From Rossellomorea aquimaris (lineage in GTDB: Bacteria; Bacillota; Bacilli; Bacillales; Fictibacillaceae): a stretch of 64,000 nt of DNA. Below are positions 52,779 to 61,552 of the stretch, piece by piece; position 1 is the stretch's first letter, and each line of letters begins with the position of its first letter. The translations under genes were made by a program, and so were the position numbers. The notes beneath the pieces are model-generated. The model worked only from the letters and a program-made list of their open reading frames with translations. It was not told the origin of the DNA and made no database searches. Location: the NCBI GenBank assembly GCA_020524245.1, contig JAIVLN010000001.1, forward strand, positions 1,054,001 through 1,118,000, read 5' to 3'.

Positions 52779-53789
52779 GTGTTACGTAAAGTGCTGTCTG
52801 TTTTCGCTGTGTTTATTACTACTTTTTTACTTGTAACACCGTCAACATTTGCTAGTAGTACAGGTGATAAAGTTACGTCAATTGCTCACAATTACATAGG
52901 AGTCCCTTATAAATACGGAGGGACCACGCCTAGCGGTTTTGATTGTTCAGGATTTCTACAATATGTGTATAACAAAGTTGGGGTTTCCATACCAAGAACC
53001 TCAGCAGCTCAATCAACACATGGGACAGCCGTTTCTAAATCAAATTTACAACCAGGAGATCTAGTCTATTTTTCTAATACATATAAAGCAGGAGTTTCAC
53101 ATTCGGGTATTTATGTAGGGGATGGGAAATTCATACATGCATCTTCAAGTGGAGTGAAAAAATCTTCAATAAATGACCCATATTACTGGGGAGATAAATA
53201 TACAGGGGCAAGAAGGGTTTTAAAGGAAGAACCGAAGGTAGAACGTCTACCAACATTACCAAAAGGACAATATCATGATGTACCATCTGATTTTTGGGCC
53301 GAACAATCCATTACTTATCTGTCTATGAATGATATTATCAATGGTTATGACCAGAGCCTATTCAAACCTAACAATACAATTACAAGAGCTGAAGTAGCCA
53401 CTATGCTATCAAAAGCATTCAACCTACCAATAGAAAGTGGTAATCCGATGGCTAACGATGTTCCAAATCACCACTGGGCAAAAGAAGAAATCAATGCTGT
53501 AATGAAAAAAGGATTTTTCGGAGGTTACGCTGACGGTTCATTCCGACCAGAAAAACCGATTACAAGAAGTGAAATTGCATCCCTTTTCACTAGAGCATAT
53601 GAATTAAAACACTCTGGAGATCGTTCATTCTTCAAAGATGTTTCGGAATCTTACTGGGCTTACAGTCCGATTCAAGCTGTTGCAGCAAATGACATTGCTG
53701 GTGGATATAGTGACAATACATTCAGACCAAAAAATAATGCAACAAGAGCCGAATTCTCAGTCTTTTTATACCGTGCTCTAACAAATTAA
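52779..53789 (+). CDS. NlpC/P60 endopeptidase with C-terminal SLH domains
   Basis: This secreted 336-aa hydrolase is predicted to cut D-Glu to diamino-acid bonds in stem peptides. A signal peptide (about 1-25) is followed by the NlpC/P60 domain (about 28-145), with catalytic Cys in GFDCSGFLQYVY and His in VSHSGIYVGDG and FIHASS. Three SLH repeats occupy 165-336 (GYDQSLFKPNNTITRAE, GYADGSFRPEKPITRSE, GYSDNTFRPKNNATRAE). The start is GTG at 52779 after a strong GGGGGAGG site. The 52432-52778 intergenic region separates it from the divergent protease gene. Confidence 0.94.
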   Translation: MLRKVLSVFAVFITTFLLVTPSTFASSTGDKVTSIAHNYIGVPYKYGGTTPSGFDCSGFLQYVYNKVGVSIPRTSAAQSTHGTAVSKSNLQPGDLVYFSNTYKAGVSHSGIYVGDGKFIHASSSGVKKSSINDPYYWGDKYTGARRVLKEEPKVERLPTLPKGQYHDVPSDFWAEQSITYLSMNDIINGYDQSLFKPNNTITRAEVATMLSKAFNLPIESGNPMANDVPNHHWAKEEINAVMKKGFFGGYADGSFRPEKPITRSEIASLFTRAYELKHSGDRSFFKDVSESYWAYSPIQAVAANDIAGGYSDNTFRPKNNATRAEFSVFLYRALTN

Positions 53790-53802
53790 ATATACATTCT
53801 AG

Positions 53803-53840
53803 ATGGGCAAGGTCTCCAAAATGGAGGTCTTGCTCTTTCT
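53803..53840 (+). terminator. Terminator of the NlpC/P60-SLH gene
   Basis: GGGCAAGGTCTCCA and TGGAGGTCTTGCTC pair with two wobble pairs, followed by TTTCTATT. No gene was found in 53840-54067. Confidence 0.8.
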
Positions 53841-54066
53841 ATTCCCGATAGACTTACTACTAAACATCATATAGTCATATATATATGTTGATCCTTACAC
53901 TTCACCCTATATTATTCTTTCATTCTATTAGACGTGTTTATCTTATGAAAGTTTCAGTAAAACTTTGATTAATTGGCGTTTTCTCTTCTATTAAGCAATA
54001 GAAGGAGTTCTTTATTTTATGCTCAATAAACCAATGGTCTGGCCAAAAGTTATTTATAACAAAGAA

Positions 54067-54092
54067 AAAAGGTGCAAGAGCTGCACCTTTTC
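54067..54092 (-). terminator. Terminator of the SLH amidase gene
   Basis: On the minus strand AAAGGTGCA-GCTCT-TGCACCTTTTTT forms a 9-bp stem and T-run just past the stop codon. Confidence 0.88.
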
Positions 54093-54097
54093 TATCA

Positions 54098-55480
54098 CTA
54101 TTGTTTATTCTTATAATAATCAAGTATTCCTAAATAAATTGCTTCAGCAGCACGCTCTCGATATACGTCGGACGCAAGCTTCCTAGCATCGCTCGGATTA
54201 GATAAGAATCCCAACTCTACTAAAACACTTGTTAAAGAATTCTCTCGAATCACATGATAATTCCCATCTTTAACGCCTCGATTACTTGTATCGATAGCTT
54301 TATACAACCTATTTTGAATATAGGTAGCTAATTTTTTGGACTCTGCCGCTTTCGGAGATGAACTATTATAATAAGTTTCTGTTCCATGAGCTGCATCGTT
54401 ATGAAACTTATTTGCATGAATACTAATAAAACTGTCAGAATGACTTTCCTCAGCAATATCAATTCGTTCACTCAAGCTTGGATATGTAGAGTCATCGGTT
54501 CGGGTCATGACAACCTTTGCTCCAGCCTTTTCTAAGTAACCCCTGAGTTTTTTCCCTACCGATAAAACAACTTCTTTTTCAACAAGTCCATTACCAGACG
54601 CACCAGGATCTGTAAAACCATGTCCTGGGTCTACGGTTATGGTTTTCCCACTAATGACCGATATAGGAACTCCTAGGTATGGAGCATAGACGAAACCTTC
54701 ATACCCTCCACCTTTAATGAATGCCCATTTTTCAATTTTAAAGTAATAATCAACCATTGTTCCATATTTTATAAGACCTGAAGAAGCGTAATCTGTACCT
54801 GGTCCCTTTCGGACGTTGAGCCAATCTGCTTTAATAATCCTTTTTCCTGGACTTGATTGATCTTTTTCAACTCGGAAGTTCTCTTCTAAAGACCTTGAAA
54901 CAAATAAGGCAAATTCCCCTCTAGTTACCACCCGATCCGGACGAAATGTATCATCAGGGTATCCAATAGTGACACCATTGTTGGCAAGTTTGTTGATAAC
55001 ATCATATGAATGACTGAAAGGATTAACATCTGTAAAGTAGAAGTTTTGAGAAGCGAGAAATTTAAAAGCCTTAGAAAGTAAATATGACATTTCTCCACGT
55101 GTCATGTTTCTATCTGGGCGAAAGGTTCCATCGCCGTAACCCTTTATGATGCCTGCTTCATAGGCAGACTGTATATATCCAGAGGCATAATCTTTCGAGT
55201 TTACATCACTGAATGAAGTTTTTCTTTGTTGGTTATGTAGATTAAACGTTTTACCGATGACTACTGCTGCTTCTCTTCGAGTAACACTGTGATCTGGACG
55301 GAATGTACCATCAGGGTAACCCGAGATGATTCCCTCTTTAACTAAGTAGTTGATCTGCTTTTCGATTTCGTGGCCGGACTGGATATCACTGAAATGATAC
55401 GATTGAGCTTTTGCTTCAAAACCTCCCCACATTGAGAACAAGACCATGAGCGCCAAAGATATACTGACATACTTTTTCAT
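54098..55480 (-). CDS. SLH-domain N-acetylmuramoyl-L-alanine amidase
   Basis: This secreted 460-aa wall hydrolase cuts the glycan-peptide bond. A signal peptide ends near residue 25. Three SLH repeats span about 27-200 (GYPDGTFRPDHSVTRRE, GYGDGTFRPDRNMTRGE, GYPDDTFRPDRVVTRGE), then an SH3 domain at about 210-275. The Amidase_3 domain at about 285-455 has zinc ligands in TVDPGHGF, GLVEKEVV and SIHANKFH. The catalytic Glu is in VLVELGFLSN. The modules are arranged as in known SLH autolysins. Confidence 0.95.
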   Translation of the reverse strand: MKKYVSISLALMVLFSMWGGFEAKAQSYHFSDIQSGHEIEKQINYLVKEGIISGYPDGTFRPDHSVTRREAAVVIGKTFNLHNQQRKTSFSDVNSKDYASGYIQSAYEAGIIKGYGDGTFRPDRNMTRGEMSYLLSKAFKFLASQNFYFTDVNPFSHSYDVINKLANNGVTIGYPDDTFRPDRVVTRGEFALFVSRSLEENFRVEKDQSSPGKRIIKADWLNVRKGPGTDYASSGLIKYGTMVDYYFKIEKWAFIKGGGYEGFVYAPYLGVPISVISGKTITVDPGHGFTDPGASGNGLVEKEVVLSVGKKLRGYLEKAGAKVVMTRTDDSTYPSLSERIDIAEESHSDSFISIHANKFHNDAAHGTETYYNSSSPKAAESKKLATYIQNRLYKAIDTSNRGVKDGNYHVIRENSLTSVLVELGFLSNPSDARKLASDVYRERAAEAIYLGILDYYKNKQ

Positions 55481-55789
55481 CTTCCCCTTTTTTCCCCCTA
55501 ATAAGTATAACTTACGACAATTTTAGCACAGCCAATGGGAAAAAATGTTTTAAAAGGGAGAATTAAGTCGTTGGTTGGATAGTTTTACATCTATTCTCCT
55601 AAAATGATTAATACAGAAAATTAATTATATAATCACTGTAAAAGTTCATTATTTCAGCCGATAGGGAAAGCTGTTTGTAGTAAGCAGAACCCAATTGAAT
55701 AATCATAGGCAATCTATTATGATGAATAGGTAAATGCCCAAGAAAAAAATTCTAAATGTCATTAGTAGAATGCGGAGTGTGCATCTTAT

Positions 55790-58765
55790 ATGAAAAAACC
55801 AATCATAGCCTTCACAATAGTAATTTTAATGTTGAATGTATATTTTTTAATGGTATTCAACTCAAAACCACAAGTCATTGATGTACTAATCGTATATGAG
55901 GAAAAATCGGAGGACCATCTGGATACATATCAACACTTCAAACAAACACTTGTTGCAAACACTAATGTAGAAACAATGTCTGTAAATGTTATTGACTCTG
56001 TCGATTTAACGAACTATGAAATGATTTATTTAGACCCTTCTATTATAGAGACCACTTCATTCAATAATGCCAAAAGCTATATACAAGATTTCGTCAAACA
56101 AGGTGGACATTTGTTTCTGGAGAATTCATTTAAAGACCATTTTCCAAAGTCATTCATAGGTGCTGAAAAATTTGTTCCTATTGAGAATCTAAAAAGTCCA
56201 CTGGAGTACCCTTCGGTAAATCGAAATATAAAAGGTGTTCAAGAAGTAATTAAGCACTTTAATGAAGATTTAATGCTAGATCCTGAACATAAGAAAATTA
56301 CAGTTGGTTCTGGAATGATACCATCTACTGCAGAACCTTTAGTTTCTACAAGAGATGGAATATCATTGTATACACTTAATGATTACGGTAGTGGAACCAT
56401 ATTTTTTGCAAGTTCACTATTACCAAATGATCAATTCATATCAAGATTTGATCTGAAAAAAAAGAATAAAGAACAAAATGGATTAGATTATACTGTCCTT
56501 ACTGGTAATTTCCTATTTAAAAATGAGTACCTATCCTATGTTGCCAAAGAAATGTACGGATATTCTGTCACGAAAGTCATAGGTACACACGGTAGACCTG
56601 GTTTTGCAATGGAATATATTCTCGAAAATACAAATGATTTAAAGGATGGAAAAATTCAAACATTCATGGAGTTGGTCGATAAAGAAAACCTTGTACCTAC
56701 TCTTTCATTGTCCGACAAAGTTTATGAGCCTAACACTTGGAAGGAATCGGTTGTTTATTATTCCAACTTCCAAAATCAAACAGAGCCTGCATTTAAAGTG
56801 AATGCTTCACAGTTTACGAGCGGGAATCCAGTTAAGGAAAATCAAGAAAATCTTAGGCTACAAACATACCCAGATCAAGCTTCATTCTATGAACATCTGG
56901 AACTTCCATATAGAGCCTATATTGATTCAGCAGACATGAATGGAGATGATCATCCAGATTTAATTGCTGGAAGTGCAGACGGAAAAATCTACTACTATGA
57001 AGGTAAAAATTTTGATTCAGAGTGGGAAGTCCACTCGGGTAAACCACTGCTTTTTGAAACAGAACAAGAAATAGATTTAGGCTCTTATAGTACTCCAACT
57101 TACTATGACTATAATGAAGACGGATTGTTAGATATCGTTTCCGGAAGTGAGGAAGGGGAAATTGTAGTCCTTATCCAGACACCTGACGGAACATTTGAAG
57201 CGCCTCAACCGATTATAAGATTTGAAGAAGATGATAGGAATCACACATATACAACCCCAGCAATAGCAGATTACAATGGGGATGGAATTGACGATCTAAT
57301 CTTTGGAACAGAATCAGGGAATCTTTATTACCGTTTAGGTGAGTATGAAGATGAAACCAGCGACCAAACTCTAACATTCTCTGATAATGAGGCCCAACTA
57401 GCCAGTACTTCTGGAACAATAGACGTGGAAGGTTTCTCGGCACCAAAGATAGCTGATTACAATCAAGACGGATATGTAGACTTGTTAATAGGCTCAAAAA
57501 ATGGATTTATCAGAAGATATGAAATGACACAATCCAAACAATTTGTAGATCGCGGCTATATAAATGGTGATACCAAAAATATTTTCGGGGATGAACGATT
57601 ATGGGGTGGAAAAAACTCCGTTCCTGTATTAGCGGATGTTAACGGTGATGGGAACCAGGACTTAATTGTGGGCTTACTTCAATATGGGGACCAACAATCT
57701 ATAACTTCATCCAACTTTCCATATAGAAAGGAACTTAAACAATTAATCGAAAGCAACAAAAGATATGAGATGAACATCAAGCCTCATCTCTTCCTTTCAG
57801 AGCATAAAGACATGGGAGAGTATAAGAACGAGCTCAATGAAATGAAAAAAGCTTATGAGACATACGGAATCGCCTGGGACATCAGCGGATTAACATATCA
57901 TCAAGACCCAGCAAATCCTTCTGATGGGCAGCAATCCGTACCTTCATTGGAAGGAACGTGGTGGAATACTGGTATTCATTCTGATATGGTTTCAGCAAAA
58001 GATCATCTTAGTCTTCCTTTTGTGAAGATGAATAATAAAGTCCTGACTCCTGCAGTATATCATCAACCAAATAGCGGCGAAGATACACCTATTCAATCTT
58101 ATGCTCAATTTGATTTGCCATTTGCTCAAAGGATAGAGAACATCGAGACAGACTCTTGGATTTCAAGGATATCTTATTTTAGAGAGTTGAGGGATTATAA
58201 CAGCATGACAGAAGAGCAGCTGTATAAAAGTGTTTTAGCTGCTCAGCAGTCAATGAGTACACTTAATTATAATCCTATTGAGAAAGTATTCTCTGATTTC
58301 CAGAATCTAATAAGAAGAAAGCTACACCATACTGTATATATAGAACATCAACAAAATAATGAGATACCAAATGAACGAATTGAACCATATTATGAGGCGT
58401 TAGGATATAAAGTGGAATTAGGAGAGAAATACAAGGGTTTTGTATTTAATACAGATGCGCCAATCTATATGCATAAAGGCTCAACCCTTTACTTTTCAGG
58501 AAAAGAAAGAATTAAATTGAACCTTTCCACTAACTATCTTGATAAACCTCATGTTATGAAAAGTAATGTTCCTATTAAGGTTGAACAGACGAATCAAAGT
58601 GTGTCTGTTGAACTATTGGACTCAGGTATGCAGCAAATCAAAGTTTATGCTCCAAACGGTATAAACATTTCTGATCAAGAATGGAACGTTGAACATGATA
58701 AAGGAACTTACATCCTCACAAAACATGGGGAACCGACCACTTTAAATTTCTCATATAAAAAATAA
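55790..58765 (+). CDS. Large membrane-anchored FG-GAP/VCBS repeat protein of unknown function
   Basis: The protein of 991 aa has an uncleaved-looking N-terminal anchor (PIIAFTIVILMLNVYFLMVF). A Rossmann-like region follows (VIDVLIVYEEKSEDH...MIYLDPSIIE, GGHLFLENS), resembling ThuA or glutamine-amidotransferase folds. Five calcium-type FG-GAP repeats lie at about residues 379-627, with cores DMNGDDHPDLIAG, DYNEDGLLDIVSG, DYNGDGIDDLIFG, DYNQDGYVDLLIG and DVNGDGNQDLIVG. The remaining 360 residues (PHLFLSEHKDMGEYKNELN and on) may continue an enzyme domain split by the propeller, perhaps a polysaccharide deacetylase-like barrel; this is inference. It is surrounded by SLH hydrolases. Confidence 0.85.
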   Translation: MKKPIIAFTIVILMLNVYFLMVFNSKPQVIDVLIVYEEKSEDHLDTYQHFKQTLVANTNVETMSVNVIDSVDLTNYEMIYLDPSIIETTSFNNAKSYIQDFVKQGGHLFLENSFKDHFPKSFIGAEKFVPIENLKSPLEYPSVNRNIKGVQEVIKHFNEDLMLDPEHKKITVGSGMIPSTAEPLVSTRDGISLYTLNDYGSGTIFFASSLLPNDQFISRFDLKKKNKEQNGLDYTVLTGNFLFKNEYLSYVAKEMYGYSVTKVIGTHGRPGFAMEYILENTNDLKDGKIQTFMELVDKENLVPTLSLSDKVYEPNTWKESVVYYSNFQNQTEPAFKVNASQFTSGNPVKENQENLRLQTYPDQASFYEHLELPYRAYIDSADMNGDDHPDLIAGSADGKIYYYEGKNFDSEWEVHSGKPLLFETEQEIDLGSYSTPTYYDYNEDGLLDIVSGSEEGEIVVLIQTPDGTFEAPQPIIRFEEDDRNHTYTTPAIADYNGDGIDDLIFGTESGNLYYRLGEYEDETSDQTLTFSDNEAQLASTSGTIDVEGFSAPKIADYNQDGYVDLLIGSKNGFIRRYEMTQSKQFVDRGYINGDTKNIFGDERLWGGKNSVPVLADVNGDGNQDLIVGLLQYGDQQSITSSNFPYRKELKQLIESNKRYEMNIKPHLFLSEHKDMGEYKNELNEMKKAYETYGIAWDISGLTYHQDPANPSDGQQSVPSLEGTWWNTGIHSDMVSAKDHLSLPFVKMNNKVLTPAVYHQPNSGEDTPIQSYAQFDLPFAQRIENIETDSWISRISYFRELRDYNSMTEEQLYKSVLAAQQSMSTLNYNPIEKVFSDFQNLIRRKLHHTVYIEHQQNNEIPNERIEPYYEALGYKVELGEKYKGFVFNTDAPIYMHKGSTLYFSGKERIKLNLSTNYLDKPHVMKSNVPIKVEQTNQSVSVELLDSGMQQIKVYAPNGINISDQEWNVEHDKGTYILTKHGEPTTLNFSYKK

Positions 58766-58776
58766 ATGTAACATGT

Positions 58777-58821
58777 GACTGGCCAAGAGGACTTTCATCC
58801 TTAACACGGCCAGTCTTTTTT
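58777..58821 (+). terminator. Terminator of the FG-GAP gene
   Basis: GACTGGCC (58777-58784) pairs with GGCCAGTC (58808-58815) around a long 23-nt loop, followed by TTTTTTT. Confidence 0.75.
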
Positions 58822-58903
58822 TCAAAGATGGTAAATATTTAATAGTGACCAAAAAGGTAATTTAAGGTAACATTATTATGTTAGAAAATTAAGGGGGATA
58901 CAT

Positions 58904-59950
58904 ATGAAAAAATTTTTTGCTAGCGCGATTGCTGTATTATTTATCTTAAGTACACTGTCACCATTGTCCGCAAACGCTTCGTCAATGGACAACTATTATG
59001 CCGATGACCTGGACGGACATTGGGCTATTGACACAATGTATCAATTAATTGATGCAGATATTATGAAGGGTTATATGAACGCTGGGGTTATGAGTGCGAA
59101 ACCTAATCAAAATATCACAAGAGCGGAAGTAACTGCACTTATCGTTCGATCACTAGACCTATCTACAACCAAAAAAGGAAAAACATTTACGGATGTCCCT
59201 GAAAGAAAATGGTATTACGCACCGATTCAAACTGCTAGTGCATTAGGTATTGTAAACGGAAAATCTGAAACAACTTTTGAACCAGAAAAAAATATTACTA
59301 GAGAAGAATTAGCTACAATTATCGTCCGTGCATTTGAATACGTTGAGTCAATTGACTTTTCTCAAGGTAAGCCTGCCGATTTCTCAGATAAATCTAGTTT
59401 CTCTCAATGGGCGATTCCTTATATTAATAAAGCGAGTGCAGTGAAGTTAATTCAAGGATTCAACGGTAAATTTTCACCAAAAGCCACGGCAACCCGTGCT
59501 GAAACGTCAACAATGCTTTTGAATGGACTTGAAAAGGAAAGCACTTCACTTCCGACCGATGAAGAATTAATGAATATTGTTCTTTCAAATGAAAATGAAA
59601 TGTACCAGCATTATCAAAAGAGTGATTTTCAATCTGCATATAGTGTAATTGATCAATATACTCTTGGATTCTATCATGCTCTAATGCATAATAGTAATGG
59701 CCAATACATTGATGCTGTGAAAGATGGTTTGCAATTTGAATTTAAGCAAGTCGGTACACCTTCAACAGAAGTATTAGGAAAGAATACTCGTCTAGCTACT
59801 GTTGAACTGAGTGGATTAAGTTATGAAGTCACCATGCGATATAAAGGAGAAACCTATACAGAAACAGATGATACTACATCTGGCGCATATTTCTTACGAA
59901 AAATAAATGGAGAATGGAAAATCTATTCTCAAGTATCCTATAACTATTAA
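58904..59950 (+). CDS. SLH-domain protein with C-terminal NTF2-like domain
   Basis: This secreted 348-aa protein has a signal peptide ending in NASS (about 27). Three SLH repeats cover about 33-210, the first degenerate (GYMNAGVMSAKPNQNITRAE). The C-terminal 130 residues (LPTDEELMNIVLSNENEMY...GAYFLRKINGEWKIYSQVSY) look like an NTF2/SnoaL-type fold. No catalytic residues are evident, so it could bind a ligand or act as a wall scaffold. GGGGGAT lies before the ATG. A terminator follows at 60020. Confidence 0.85.
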   Translation: MKKFFASAIAVLFILSTLSPLSANASSMDNYYADDLDGHWAIDTMYQLIDADIMKGYMNAGVMSAKPNQNITRAEVTALIVRSLDLSTTKKGKTFTDVPERKWYYAPIQTASALGIVNGKSETTFEPEKNITREELATIIVRAFEYVESIDFSQGKPADFSDKSSFSQWAIPYINKASAVKLIQGFNGKFSPKATATRAETSTMLLNGLEKESTSLPTDEELMNIVLSNENEMYQHYQKSDFQSAYSVIDQYTLGFYHALMHNSNGQYIDAVKDGLQFEFKQVGTPSTEVLGKNTRLATVELSGLSYEVTMRYKGETYTETDDTTSGAYFLRKINGEWKIYSQVSYNY

Positions 59951-60019
59951 ATTAAACGCAGGGTGAGAGCACACTAAGAGGTACCGCTTAGAGGTACAAA
60001 TGTAATTAGTATTGTATTT

Positions 60020-60050
60020 AAAAGACGAAATCACATTGATTTCGTCTTTT
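60020..60050 (+). terminator. Terminator after the SLH-NTF2 gene
   Basis: AAAGACGAAATCA and GATTTCGTCTTT pair around a short loop, ending in TTTTG, 70 nt past the stop. The bases between hold a direct repeat AGAGGTAC but no gene. Confidence 0.8.
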
Positions 60051-60171
60051 GTAGTATGTCATATTACCTTGAATTCCATAAATCCTACAGTAGGTAATCA
60101 ACTTTGGAAAGGCCTTTTACATAAAAGATATGATCTATATGAGATAAAATACAGATTAAGGCAGGTTTTAT

Positions 60172-60762
60172 ATGAAATCTAAAAATATACTGATACTCTC
60201 TATAATTAGTAGTAGCTTAGTGATATTGTATCAACTTTTCCAATGGTCAATAGTTGAAATGATATCAGTTTTCCTTGCACCTTTTCTTTGGTTAGCTGTG
60301 TTCGGGTTCTTTCTACTAGTTACTGTTACAGCCGTGATTACTTTATTTACAAAGAAGGTATGGAAACCTTTCATAATACAGATGGTAACCATACTTATTT
60401 TATTTTTCTTTCCCTTTAATCAGGTTATCCTAGATATGGATTTCAAGATGAATAAATTGGAGAGGGAAAAGGTTGTGTGTATGGTGAATAACGGAAATCT
60501 TAGTTCAAACGTTACTCACAATTCAAGCCTAAGGAAACTACCTGAAGAGTATGAGCGTTTATCCAAGGGCGGTGGGGAAATTGTAGTGAAGAATTTTGGT
60601 GATGATACTTATATCCTTTTCTTTACATTCAGAGGTGTTTTGGATAATTTCTCTGGATTTGTTTATTCGCCTAATGATAACCCCCCCGTTCAAGGGGAAA
60701 TTGCTAACTTTAAAGAAGTTGAAAGACTAGATGAAAATTGGTTTTTTGTATCCTCATATTAA
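60172..60762 (+). CDS. Hypothetical membrane protein
   Basis: This 196-aa protein has three hydrophobic segments in the first 95 residues (NILILSIISSSLVILYQLF, LAPFLWLAVFGFFLLVTVTA, IIQMVTILILFFFPF). An outside domain of about 100 residues follows, containing GGGEIVVKNFGDDTYILFFT and FSGFVYSPND. No family is recognised. The domain looks like a sensor or binding module. It has no co-directional partner, so its process is unknown. Confidence 0.75.
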   Translation: MKSKNILILSIISSSLVILYQLFQWSIVEMISVFLAPFLWLAVFGFFLLVTVTAVITLFTKKVWKPFIIQMVTILILFFFPFNQVILDMDFKMNKLEREKVVCMVNNGNLSSNVTHNSSLRKLPEEYERLSKGGGEIVVKNFGDDTYILFFTFRGVLDNFSGFVYSPNDNPPVQGEIANFKEVERLDENWFFVSSY

Positions 60763-60791
60763 AAGGACTGCTCATTTGCAGCCCTTTTTTC
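60761..60791 (+). terminator. Probable terminator after the hypothetical membrane gene
   Basis: AAAGGACTGC and GCAGCCCTTT pair with one mismatch, followed by TTTTTTC, directly at the stop codon. Confidence 0.65.
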
Positions 60792-60846
60792 TGTACGAAT
60801 TACCTGTACATACGTTTGCTATTTTAACTGAGTTTTTTTATGTTGA

Positions 60847-61404
60847 TCATACTATAGCTAGATTTTGAGTACATGATGATTCCGCTCGTTCAGGATTCGT
60901 GTATCGGATATGATTTTTATAAGGTTTGAACAGATATTCTAGTATCTCTTCTGATTGCCTGCATCGAGTTCCTACTACAATTTCTTTCATACAATCTTGA
61001 TTACTATAGAGTCCATAAAGTCCACCCGGGTTGGAAACAACATCAAAAAGGATTGGTAAATCACCAAATTTCTCTCGTAATTGATTCAAAACCAACTTAT
61101 TAGCTCCAATCGGTGTTTCATTAGTTAAAACGAGAATGAAGTCGCTTCGTACATATTCTGCTAAATCGTCCAGTATAGGTTCATAAGACAGGCTTTCTTG
61201 ATACTTATCCTTAAAATCTACAAAGATGATAGTAGCATTTTTGTAAGCTTGCATTTTATCCTCAGTAACAATCAGTTTATTGTCTAAGTCCTGTTCTTGT
61301 TGCCCTCGATTTGATAAACACGTGATTTGAAACCCGAGTTCAGAAAGTTTCAAGCCGGTCTCCAAACCTCTTTCACCTGAGCCAATTATTGTAATGTGCT
61401 TCAT
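60847..61404 (-). CDS. Shortened nucleotide-sugar dehydrogenase-like Rossmann protein
   Basis: The 185-aa product resembles only the N-terminal NAD-binding part of UDP-glucose/GDP-mannose dehydrogenases. It shows a Rossmann start ITIIGSGERGLETGLKLSELG, ATIIFVDFKDKY and NETPIGANKLVL. FDVVSNPGGLYGLYS stands where full enzymes have the SNPEFLREG motif, then PERAESS where they have the SAE helix. The central and C-terminal domains with catalytic Cys are missing. It may be a degenerate relic or a repurposed NAD-binding protein. The ATG at 61404 has GGGGGA 8 nt upstream. Confidence 0.68.
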   Translation of the reverse strand: MKHITIIGSGERGLETGLKLSELGFQITCLSNRGQQEQDLDNKLIVTEDKMQAYKNATIIFVDFKDKYQESLSYEPILDDLAEYVRSDFILVLTNETPIGANKLVLNQLREKFGDLPILFDVVSNPGGLYGLYSNQDCMKEIVVGTRCRQSEEILEYLFKPYKNHIRYTNPERAESSCTQNLAIV

Positions 61405-61514
61405 GAATACCATCCCCCGCTTCGGCGTTAAGGAAACTAATCTATTAATTATTGATTTTATCACCTGAATGTAAACTGGATATTAAGGAATTTTATAAAA
61501 TTGATCACAAAAAT

Positions 61515-61541
61515 AGCTTAATCTCCTTATGAGATTAAGCT
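61515..61541 (-). terminator. Terminator of the polysaccharide deacetylase gene
   Basis: AGCTTAATCTC and GAGATTAAGCT pair perfectly with a 5-nt loop; on the minus strand ATTTTTG follows, 12 nt past the stop. Confidence 0.85.
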
Positions 61542-61552
61542 CTATGTATCTC

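Noticed and set aside
59960-60050. Riboswitch or T-box leader before the 60172 gene
   Set aside because: Only a terminator hairpin belonging to the upstream SLH gene and a short AGAGGTAC repeat are visible; no conserved leader motif was found.
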